NCBI GenBank assembly: GCA_903842755.1
Contig: CAIMNF010000598.1
Coordinates: 1 to 7,787 of the forward strand
Source of the DNA: Oligoflexia bacterium
GTDB taxonomy: Bacteria > Bdellovibrionota > UBA1018 > CAIMNF01
Length of the DNA stretch: 7,787 nucleotides
Direction: 5' to 3'
Shown here: positions 1-6,186 of the stretch, piece by piece
How the letters are laid out: every line of letters starts with the position of its first letter
Numbering within the stretch: position 1 is the first letter of the stretch
Translations under genes and position numbers: made by a program
The notes under the pieces: generated by a model
The model's database searches: none
Seen by the model: the letters and a program-made list of their open reading frames with translations, nothing else
What the model was told of the DNA's origin: nothing

Positions 1-289
1 CGCTAGAGGCATCTTTTTCTTCGCCCGCTTTTAAAAAACCTGCGTGGGAAATTTGAGTGTCTTGATTCCGTTGATTCAACAAATAGTGCGCTTGACCTTC
101 GTCCGAGACAGACTTTCTTACATCAAAACCAAAAAAACCTTTTTCCGTTTCGATCCATAATCCTTGCTCGTCTTTCACCCAACGGACTCGCTGCTCTTTT
201 GAGTCTACGATGACAACTGCTTCGCCAGACTTTCCTTGCGGCGAACTTTTCCAAATTAAACTTTTATGACCAACCTTGCCTTGAATCAT
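1..289 (-). CDS. Probable BT/biotin-carrier subunit of acyl-CoA carboxylase (partial, 3' end off the left edge)
   Basis: An open frame starts with ATG at 289 and runs off the left edge, giving 96 codons with no stop. It begins MIQGKVGHKSLIWK. It then has short alternating hydrophobic stretches (EAVVIVDSKEQRVRWVK, GLWIETEKGFFGFDVRK) typical of a beta-rich fold, and ends in a polar, charged stretch. The start overlaps the biotin carboxylase stop as ATGA and has its own good ribosome site (GGGGAGAA, 8 bases upstream). The upstream biotin carboxylase stops where single-chain PccA/MccA proteins pass from the carboxylase into the BT (interaction) domain and the biotinyl domain. I therefore infer that this gene supplies those parts. 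The biotinylation motif (AMKM) would lie beyond the window and is not seen. The alternative is an unrelated small protein in the operon. Confidence 0.6.
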   Translation of the reverse strand, partial: MIQGKVGHKSLIWKSSPQGKSGEAVVIVDSKEQRVRWVKDEQGLWIETEKGFFGFDVRKSVSDEGQAHYLLNQRNQDTQISHAGFLKAGEEKDASS

Positions 290-1875
290 CGTAAAGATTC
301 TCCCCGAGCCCGTTGAGCCCATAGATTTGGGGCTGAAATCGCTTTGTTCTGACTGGCGTTTTGTCCTTCGGTCAATCGCACTAACGCAAGCGCAATGGCA
401 ACCTCGTCCGGCACGTCTGAATTTTGGGGAAGGCTAGGATCTAACTCGTCCCGAGTCAAAGACGGATTATTTGGAATGAGATCGGTTGTCGTATTCCCTT
501 TTACCGTATCTTCACATCGCACTAAGCGTTGTAAAAAACTCACATTGGTTTTAAGCGAGCCTTTCACCGATCCATCCGCACCCTTGGGAGGCTCGATTGC
601 TAATTCATCCAATGCGACTCGCATTCGTGCGATGGCTTCGGGGCGATTTCTTCCCCAAACCGAAAGCTTTGCAATCATCGGATCGTAAAACATACTGACT
701 TCGCCTGTCATGCCTATTCCGGTCGAATAAGCCGAATCCCAACGCAAAAACGGACCATTAGGCTGCCGAATTAAACCAATTTTTCCTGGCGCAGGTAAAA
801 AATGATGTGGATCTTCGGCGTAAACGCGGACCTCAATTGCAGAGCCTTGAGGTTGAATGCTCTCTTGACTCGGAAGCACAAGCTCCCCTGATGCCAACAA
901 CAGTTGAAGCCCGACCAAATCCAACTCCGTCACCCATTCCGTTACCGGATGCTCGACCTGAAGCCGGGTATTCATTTCTAAGAAATAAAAATCCCCTTGC
1001 CCGTCTACAATAAATTCAAATGTGCCAGCACCCGCATATTGAATTTCACGCGTGAGCTTAACCGCACAATCATACATTGTTTTTCGGGTCGCTGGAAACT
1101 TCTCTAAAATCGGCGAAGGTGATTCTTCCCAAACTTTTTGGTGCCTTCGCTGAATAGAACACTCGCGTTCCCCCAAATGAATTGCGCCCCCTTTTCCATC
1201 GCCAAAAACCTGAACTTCCACATGATGAGGTTCCAAAATATACTTTTCCACATACATCGAACCATCTCCAAATGCGCTCAACGCTTCACGAGATGCCGAC
1301 TCAAACCCCTCTAAAAGCTCAACATCGTTCTCTACCCGCCTCATGCCTTTACCGCCACCACCGGCCGCGGCCTTTAATAATACCGGAAACTTAACTTTTC
1401 GCGCAAACTCAAGTGCCTCTTGTGCACTCTTTACTGCACCTGGGGAACCGGGAACCCGGGGAACACCGACGCGATCGACTGTTCTTCGAGCCTCAATTTT
1501 ATCTCCCATTACCCGCATACTTTCCGGCGATGGACCCACAAAGACCAGTCCTGCTTTAGCACAAGCCTCTGGAAACTGGGCTCGCTCGGACAAAAAACCA
1601 TAGCCCGGGTGAACAAATTTTGCTTGATGCTTTTTTGCCGCTGCAATAATTTTTTCAATCATGAGGTAACTTGATTTTGGCTCAGGAGCACCGATGTACT
1701 CCGCAAAATCACAATACTTTACATGCTCAGAGAAGCGGTCCGCGTCCGAATAAACGGCGACCGTCGGAAACCCGAGCATTTTAGCCGTTCGCGCAATCCG
1801 AATCGCAATCTCGCCTCGATTGGCAATGAGTACTGGTTCGCGCTTTTTATATTCAAATTTTACTTCTAAGCTCAT
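286..1875 (-). CDS. accC: Biotin carboxylase subunit of acyl-CoA carboxylase (AccC/PccA type, no biotin-carrier domain)
   Basis: Cytoplasmic enzyme that uses ATP and bicarbonate to carboxylate biotin held on a carrier protein. The 529-residue product has the full family layout. The N-terminal domain starts VLIANRGEIAIRIART (15-30). The ATP-grasp glycine loop is KAAAGGGGKGM (168-178). H218 is in the HVEVQVFGD region and K247 in RRHQK. The metal/biotin site is FEF...FLEMNTRLQVEHP, with E287, E300, N302, R304, Q306 and E308. R350 is in AIEVRVYAEDP. All expected catalytic residues are present. Length exceeds E. coli AccC (about 450) through a C-terminal linker ending NLWAQRARGESLR, which resembles the stretch just before the BT domain in PccA/MccA. 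About ten extra residues occur near 429-438. The ATG at 1875 overlaps the pccB-like stop by 4 bases, and the TGA at 286 overlaps the next start likewise, so the three genes are co-transcribed and probably translationally coupled. Confidence 0.95.
   Translation of the reverse strand: MSLEVKFEYKKREPVLIANRGEIAIRIARTAKMLGFPTVAVYSDADRFSEHVKYCDFAEYIGAPEPKSSYLMIEKIIAAAKKHQAKFVHPGYGFLSERAQFPEACAKAGLVFVGPSPESMRVMGDKIEARRTVDRVGVPRVPGSPGAVKSAQEALEFARKVKFPVLLKAAAGGGGKGMRRVENDVELLEGFESASREALSAFGDGSMYVEKYILEPHHVEVQVFGDGKGGAIHLGERECSIQRRHQKVWEESPSPILEKFPATRKTMYDCAVKLTREIQYAGAGTFEFIVDGQGDFYFLEMNTRLQVEHPVTEWVTELDLVGLQLLLASGELVLPSQESIQPQGSAIEVRVYAEDPHHFLPAPGKIGLIRQPNGPFLRWDSAYSTGIGMTGEVSMFYDPMIAKLSVWGRNRPEAIARMRVALDELAIEPPKGADGSVKGSLKTNVSFLQRLVRCEDTVKGNTTTDLIPNNPSLTRDELDPSLPQNSDVPDEVAIALALVRLTEGQNASQNKAISAPNLWAQRARGESLR
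298..305 (-). promoter_or_regulatory. Ribosome binding site of the third carboxylase gene
   Basis: On the minus strand GGGGAGAA lies 8 bases before the ATG at 289, inside the last codons of the biotin carboxylase gene. It is the best Shine-Dalgarno match among the gene starts here. It argues that the downstream frame is a genuine separate gene rather than the product of a frameshift in a longer PccA. Confidence 0.6.
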
Positions 1876-3416
1876 AAAGGTATATTCCCATGTTTGCGCG
1901 AAGGTCCACGCTCGCGTTTGCCTGCCAGCAAGTGCAACGCTTGAATCAGCCGAGTTCGGGTCTGGGCAGGGTCAATCACTTCATCGATGTATCCAAGCTC
2001 CGCCGCCTTATAAGGATTAGCAAAAGTATCTTTATAATGCTGAATTAAATTGGAACGCACTTGGTCTAAAGTACCCGTTTTCTCGGCTTCCGTGACTTCT
2101 TTACGGTATAAAATATTAATCGCGCCATCGGGCCCCATCACAGCAATCTCTGCATTGGGATAGGCAAGATTCAGGTCCGCTCTAATGTGTTTTGACGCCA
2201 TCACATCGTACGCTCCTCCATACGCTTTGCGAGTAATCACCGTAAGCTTAGGCACAGTCGCTTCCGAATATGCATACAAGAGCTTCGCGCCATGCCGTAT
2301 AATTCCCCCGTGTTCTTGCTTTGTACCAGGCAAGAACCCTGGAACATCGACAAAGGTAATGAGTGGAATATTAAATGCGTCACAAAATCGGACGAACCGA
2401 GCTGCCTTTGTTGAAGCTGCAATATCCAAGCACCCCGCTAAATGCGCAGGCTGATTTGCGACGACTCCGACACTTTGTCCATTCAGTCGAGCAAAGCCCA
2501 CCACAATATTAGGCGCATAGGCTTTGTGTATTTCTAAAAAATCGCCATCGTCAATGACCTCTTCGATGATTAAGCGAATGTCATACGGTTTTGAAGAAAC
2601 ATCGGGAAGAATTTCAAGTATCCGTTGATTCGAGCGATCAATGGGATCTGCCGTTTCTTTTCGGGGGGCCGAGTCTAAATTATTCGCAGGCAAAAAACTC
2701 ATTAGTCGCCGTACCCCTTCAAAAGCCGCGCGCTCGTCCGGATATACGATTTGACAAACTCCGCTCTTTTCAGCGTGAGCGTCAGCACCGCCCAAATCCT
2801 CTTTCGTCACTTCTTCGTGGGTGACCGTCTTAATGACGTCTGGTCCGGTCACAAACATGTAAGAGGTAGAATCGACCATGGCAATAAAATCGGTCATCGC
2901 AGGACTATAAACCGCTCCCCCCGCACAGGGACCTAAGATCATACTAATTTGCGGAATTACACCACTGGCTTGCACATTTCGCCAAAAGATCTCGGCGTAG
3001 CCACCTAAACTCTCAACACCTTCTTGAATCCTGGCTCCCCCAGAATCATTTAAGCCAATAAGCGGTACGCCCGTTTTAAGAGCCAAATCCATGACTTTAC
3101 AAATTTTGGACGCATGAGCGCCCGAGAGCGACCCACCAAAAACCGTAAAATCTTGCGAAAAAACACATACCTTCCGGTCTTGAATCGTCCCGTATCCGGT
3201 GACTACTCCATCACCCAAAAACTGATGTTTTTGCATTTCAAAATCGGTACAACGATGGGTAACGAATTTGTCTAACTCCACGAAACTCGCAGAATCGAGC
3301 AATAAATTAATCCGCTCGCGTGCGGTTAACTTTCCCGCTTGATGTTGCTTCTGAATTCGCTCTTCACCACCACCCAATTCCGCCAATTGATTTCGTCGTG
3401 TCAGTTCGTTTTGCAT
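1872..3416 (-). CDS. pccB: Acyl-CoA carboxylase carboxyltransferase (beta) subunit, propionyl-CoA carboxylase type
   Basis: Transfers the carboxyl group from carboxybiotin to an acyl-CoA, most likely propionyl-CoA to give methylmalonyl-CoA, in the cytoplasm. The 514-residue product is full length for PccB. It shows the N-terminal family segment KLTARERINLLLD (29-41), GDGVVTGYGTI (68-78), GGARIQEGVESLGGYAEIF (126-144), the first oxyanion-hole glycine pair in LGPCAGGAVYSP (161-172), and the C-terminal half with FVRFCDAFNIPLITFVDVPG (341-360), GGIIRHGAKLLYA (370-382) and KAYGGAYDVM (397-406). The Asp after GGAY (D404) is the residue type tied to propionyl- rather than acetyl-CoA preference in actinobacterial carboxylases; applying that here is inference. 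Methylcrotonyl- or mixed-substrate carboxylases are the alternatives. It is first in the operon, and the ATG at 3416 has no convincing Shine-Dalgarno site. Its stop overlaps the biotin carboxylase start by 4 bases. Confidence 0.93.
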   Translation of the reverse strand: MQNELTRRNQLAELGGGEERIQKQHQAGKLTARERINLLLDSASFVELDKFVTHRCTDFEMQKHQFLGDGVVTGYGTIQDRKVCVFSQDFTVFGGSLSGAHASKICKVMDLALKTGVPLIGLNDSGGARIQEGVESLGGYAEIFWRNVQASGVIPQISMILGPCAGGAVYSPAMTDFIAMVDSTSYMFVTGPDVIKTVTHEEVTKEDLGGADAHAEKSGVCQIVYPDERAAFEGVRRLMSFLPANNLDSAPRKETADPIDRSNQRILEILPDVSSKPYDIRLIIEEVIDDGDFLEIHKAYAPNIVVGFARLNGQSVGVVANQPAHLAGCLDIAASTKAARFVRFCDAFNIPLITFVDVPGFLPGTKQEHGGIIRHGAKLLYAYSEATVPKLTVITRKAYGGAYDVMASKHIRADLNLAYPNAEIAVMGPDGAINILYRKEVTEAEKTGTLDQVRSNLIQHYKDTFANPYKAAELGYIDEVIDPAQTRTRLIQALHLLAGKRERGPSRKHGNIPL

Positions 3417-3422
3417 ACGGCG

Positions 3423-3453
3423 ATTCTACCTAAATATTTTAGTTTTTCAGCAA
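3423..3453 (-). promoter_or_regulatory. Candidate promoter of the carboxylase operon (possibly leaderless)
   Basis: Reading the minus strand, TTGCTG (3453-3448) is followed after 19 bases by TAGAAT (3428-3423), and the pccB-like ATG begins 6 bases further on. If TAGAAT is the -10 box, transcription would start at or next to the A of the ATG, giving a leaderless message. That would fit the lack of a Shine-Dalgarno site. The spacer is longer than ideal and the -35 match is weak. Confidence 0.3.
3430..3442. promoter_or_regulatory. Short AT-rich inverted repeat, possible operator
   Basis: CTAAATATTTTAG has perfect 5-base arms (CTAAA/TTTAG) around TAT. It lies between the candidate -35 and -10 boxes of the carboxylase operon, where a repressor could act. 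Such short AT-rich repeats also arise by chance in intergenic DNA, so the support is weak. Confidence 0.2.
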
Positions 3454-3508
3454 AAAAGGCGATGAATAATTGACGATTTACTTAAAGCGATCCACTCAAT
3501 CCGTTCCA

Positions 3509-3537
3509 TTGCGGCACCCCAAGGTTTCCGATAAACT
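3509..3537 (+). promoter_or_regulatory. Candidate promoter of the exported beta-barrel-like gene
   Basis: TTGCGG (3509-3514), a 17-base spacer and TAAACT (3532-3537) stand 7 bases before the ATG at 3545. Spacing is ideal but both hexamers are imperfect. As for the divergent operon, this would place the transcript start at the initiator codon, and no Shine-Dalgarno sequence is visible. The promoter is possible, not established. Confidence 0.25.
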
Positions 3538-3544
3538 AATCCTG

Positions 3545-4198
3545 ATGGCTGCCAAAACTTTTTCTCAGCAAATTAGCCTTTTTCTGAAAGTGGGACTCTT
3601 TGTCTCCTGTACTTGTATTCATTTCAAAGCAGCCGCCGTTCCTTATATTGAAGGAGGCACTTCGCTGGGGAGCATTTTAAACGGGGATCACTTTTTTAAC
3701 GAAAGCGGAGCTTCGGTTTCAGGCAAAGCTTTTGTGGGTTCACTTAGCGTGTATTTTACCACGCCAGAATTGTTGGACCTTTGCCATTTTGACATAGGCC
3801 TTCAAAACCGTTTATCTTTAGGTTCAACGGCGACGAGTCAGTTAACCCTCGCCACTCCAAACTTAGCCGCGCGTTTTGAATTCTTCCGTTTTTACGTAGG
3901 AGCAGGCGGTAGCCCGTTCCCTCTCGGTGGCACAACAGGACTGGGCGGACTCAAACATGAGTCGGGAACTTATTCATTTTTCTTTGAAGGAGGATTGATT
4001 TGGCGAGTGGTCCCCGAATTTCAAATAGTTCCAACCTTTGGCATAGAAGAAGTCAAGAGCGCTTCCGGATTAAGTCCAACAACGATTGAATATGGAATTC
4101 GATTTCGCTTCCCGATCAATCCGCACGATCAATCCGTATCTAAAAAACCGGTAAAGTGGGATGGGTTTCGGTATCCGTTTGGGGTCATGCGTGAATAG
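3545..4198 (+). CDS. Exported protein, probably a small outer-membrane beta-barrel, function unknown
   Basis: The frame is open from a TTG at 3470, but I place the start at the ATG at 3545 (217 residues) because a signal peptide begins there. Residues 1-15 carry few charges, the hydrophobic core is VGLFVSCTCIHF (16-27), and an AAA (29-31) would be the signal peptidase I site. The mature part is rich in Gly, Ser, Thr and aromatic residues with alternating patterns (VGSLSVYF, AARFEFFRFYVGAGG, TYSFFFEGGLIWRV, IEYGIRFRF), as in 8-strand OmpW/OmpX-like barrels. It ends in a polar tail (190-217) rather than a terminal aromatic residue, which is atypical for a BAM substrate. Cys22 and Cys24 fall in the signal peptide, but no proper lipobox is seen. 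The gene is divergent from the carboxylase operon and 27 bases before the coiled-coil gene, perhaps co-transcribed with it. I do not recognise the family. Confidence 0.7.
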   Translation: MAAKTFSQQISLFLKVGLFVSCTCIHFKAAAVPYIEGGTSLGSILNGDHFFNESGASVSGKAFVGSLSVYFTTPELLDLCHFDIGLQNRLSLGSTATSQLTLATPNLAARFEFFRFYVGAGGSPFPLGGTTGLGGLKHESGTYSFFFEGGLIWRVVPEFQIVPTFGIEEVKSASGLSPTTIEYGIRFRFPINPHDQSVSKKPVKWDGFRYPFGVMRE

Positions 4199-4225
4199 CC
4201 CAAAAAATCTACCTCAAGCAGTTGC

Positions 4226-5242
4226 ATGGGTATGCTAAACGACGAGTCGAAAAAAATCATTTTTGGAATCATCCTCATTCTACTCATTCCGATGACCGCT
4301 CTTTTTTATTGGGATCTAAATCTTTCGCGGACTTTAAAAAAAGAACACGCGGAATTAGAAAAGATTAGCCCGCCCCACGAATTTGAAGAATCCGTCCCAC
4401 CGCCGCAAAAGAAATCGCAAAGGCAATCCGAGCTTAGGACCATTTCAAACAGTATTACGAGCGAAACGGTGAAGGAAAGCAAAATAACTCCAGAACGGCT
4501 CGACGAAAGGGAATCTCCTCTCATTGCGCTCCCCCAATCGAGCCCCTCGGAGCTAGATTCCTACTCACTAGAACAATTGCAACAAATGCTTTTAGAAGCG
4601 AACACGAAACTTGCTTCCGTGGAAGACGACCTCGCATCGATTCGCTCCAACTCCGTCACCCATAACCCGAATAATCTCTCTTCTGTGCAAATGGGAAATC
4701 TCATTGCCCAAGAATCACAACACCTCAGCAGTTTGGAATCAAAACGGGAACAAATAAATCAAGACCTCAATTCCGCCCCCGAAGACCTTACCCATGCGTC
4801 CCCAGAAAAACTGGCCTTAGTTAACGAAGAATACGCCAAAAACGACCAAGCCCTCCGAGATTTAAAAAATCAGATCTTATTGGACGAATCTAAATCTCAA
4901 ACCCAATCGTGGGCCCAACCCGTTGATTACACCCGCCAACAAGAAATAAAAGACACGATCGAAGCCGAAAGACAAAAATACGACGAACTCCTTAAACGAC
5001 AAAAAAACCTTTCCAAAGACTTTGTCGCTCAATATCAGCAAAATCTCGGCAAGTCTCTTACGGATCTAGACAATCAAATCAAATCTGCAAAGGCAAAAAT
5101 TTCAGAGCTGACCATTCAAAAGGAGCAGGTGACGAATGATGAACGCGCACTTTCGCCCCTGTCCATTCAAGATCAGGAACTAAGCAATCGAATTAAAATC
5201 TTAAAAAATAGAATCCAAGAATTGAACAACCTCAACCCCTAG
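4226..5242 (+). CDS. Membrane-anchored coiled-coil protein, function unknown
   Basis: The 338-residue product has one hydrophobic segment near the N-terminus (IIFGIILILLIPMTALFYW, 11-29). A proline-containing acidic/polar linker follows (about 48-112), then long helical stretches rich in Leu, Gln, Glu and Lys (about 113-140, 155-220, 235-305 and 315-335) with heptad-like spacing, suggesting coiled coils. Proline-bearing breaks occur near 148, 185-194 and 232. No catalytic motif is recognised. Positive charges flank both sides of the membrane segment, so orientation is unclear; an uncleaved signal anchor with a periplasmic coiled coil is possible. The start could be ATG 4226 or ATG 4232; neither has a clear ribosome site. 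The gene follows the beta-barrel-like gene by 27 bases with no visible terminator. Its 3' end converges on the secreted-protein gene after 19 bases. A structural, tethering or envelope-scaffolding role is only a guess. Confidence 0.75.
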   Translation: MGMLNDESKKIIFGIILILLIPMTALFYWDLNLSRTLKKEHAELEKISPPHEFEESVPPPQKKSQRQSELRTISNSITSETVKESKITPERLDERESPLIALPQSSPSELDSYSLEQLQQMLLEANTKLASVEDDLASIRSNSVTHNPNNLSSVQMGNLIAQESQHLSSLESKREQINQDLNSAPEDLTHASPEKLALVNEEYAKNDQALRDLKNQILLDESKSQTQSWAQPVDYTRQQEIKDTIEAERQKYDELLKRQKNLSKDFVAQYQQNLGKSLTDLDNQIKSAKAKISELTIQKEQVTNDERALSPLSIQDQELSNRIKILKNRIQELNNLNP

Positions 5243-5261
5243 AACGCTCCAATGAATTTTT

Positions 5262-6161
5262 CTACTGGCAACAGCCAGAACCTTCGCAAAAGGTATGATT
5301 GCTACTTGTATCCGCTCTGACCACCCAAACGTTATTGCCATATTTCTTCGACAACTTACATGCCGCTTCCACTGCAGTTTTCTGGTCTAAAATATCAACG
5401 TTTGTTCTCAACCCTAGGGGAACTGGATTTGTCCGAAATGCTTTTGTGGAAAAGTCGTAAACCGACGTGGCGCTTGATTCAATATTCGCTACCACCGTAT
5501 AGCGCGTACTTCCATTTTTAAGATCACTTTTCATCTTCTTAATGGTTGTTGCAGTAACCCCCGTTAGCGCCCCCGCTGCATCAGGCCCACATTGTTGTGT
5601 GTGCGTTTTCTCTAACCGATCAATTTTGTCTAACCTGGACTTATAGTCGGTAAGCTTGGCGCTTAAGTCAGCGAGTTCTTGATTGTTCTCTGATCTCACT
5701 TTTAAAGTCCGATCACTATAAATTTTATCATCGGTCACTTCATCCGGGTGCGCTTTCGCAAATGCCATATATTCCGGGGTTTGAGCAAATTTTGAAAAGT
5801 CAAATTCCACCCTAGGCCCCATGAGGGTCGGAACGAGTCTATTCCACTTGCCGACCAAAAACTGTCTTGCGGCCGAATCATCTTTCCCCAAAAAGTCTTT
5901 CGGAAAAACTGCTCTCGCAATTTTTAAGGTTTTGTCCACATCTGGCGCATCACAGTCTTGACAGTAGCTGCCATGATGACTTAACTCTCTCACTCGATCT
6001 TCCATTTGATCAATGGCATCTTGTAACTCTTCCCGCCCCATCGACGATAAAACAGGTTTATAGCCAGGATGATTCCCCACTGCATCAGGTCCTTTTTCCT
6101 GAGCGTGTGATATTCCTAAGTTAAATAAAAATGCACTAATGATCACAATCTCTCTCTTCAT
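5262..6161 (-). CDS. Secreted or periplasmic cysteine-containing protein, unknown function
   Basis: The longest frame reaches an ATG at 6257, but that start would overlap the activator gene by 71 bases and precede an unlikely leader. The ATG at 6161 (299 residues) gives a clean signal peptide: MKREIVIISAFLFNLGISHA, with cleavage expected after SHA (20). It has a GGA ribosome-site core 7 bases upstream. The mature protein is hydrophilic with Cys67 and Cys70 (CxxC), Cys191, Cys268, Cys292 and a terminal Cys297-Cys298 in CEGSGCCQ. Two likely helical segments with heptad-like spacing lie at about 43-62 and 160-187. The C-terminal third (about 215-285) looks alpha/beta (TRYTVVANIES, AVEAACKLSKKYGNNVWVVRA). 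Disulfides are plausible after export. It lies 25 bases downstream of the sigma-54 activator and behind a sigma-54 promoter match, so it is probably that activator's target. I recognise no family. Confidence 0.75.
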   Translation of the reverse strand: MKREIVIISAFLFNLGISHAQEKGPDAVGNHPGYKPVLSSMGREELQDAIDQMEDRVRELSHHGSYCQDCDAPDVDKTLKIARAVFPKDFLGKDDSAARQFLVGKWNRLVPTLMGPRVEFDFSKFAQTPEYMAFAKAHPDEVTDDKIYSDRTLKVRSENNQELADLSAKLTDYKSRLDKIDRLEKTHTQQCGPDAAGALTGVTATTIKKMKSDLKNGSTRYTVVANIESSATSVYDFSTKAFRTNPVPLGLRTNVDILDQKTAVEAACKLSKKYGNNVWVVRADTSSNHTFCEGSGCCQ

Positions 6162-6186
6162 CTGTTTTCCATTTCTTTCCCTAACG

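Noticed and set aside
286..306. Frameshift splitting a fused alpha chain
   Set aside because: The ATGA junction with a strong ribosome site looks like ordinary translational coupling, repeated at the upstream junction of the same operon.
1441..1461. GGGAAC repeats and a CCGGG-AA-CCCGG inverted repeat
   Set aside because: It lies inside the biotin carboxylase coding region and encodes Pro/Gly/Arg-rich residues; chance codon repetition explains it.
3470..3475. TTGACG as a consensus -35 box on the plus strand
   Set aside because: No -10-like sequence lies 16-18 bases downstream.
3470..3544. Upstream TTG start that would lengthen the beta-barrel-like protein by 25 residues
   Set aside because: It would put a charged, polar stretch before the signal peptide; the ATG at 3545 gives a normal signal peptide.
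5240..5264. Possible bidirectional terminator between the convergent genes
   Set aside because: Only a short T run (ATTTTT) is present with no stable stem; no intrinsic terminator can be supported.
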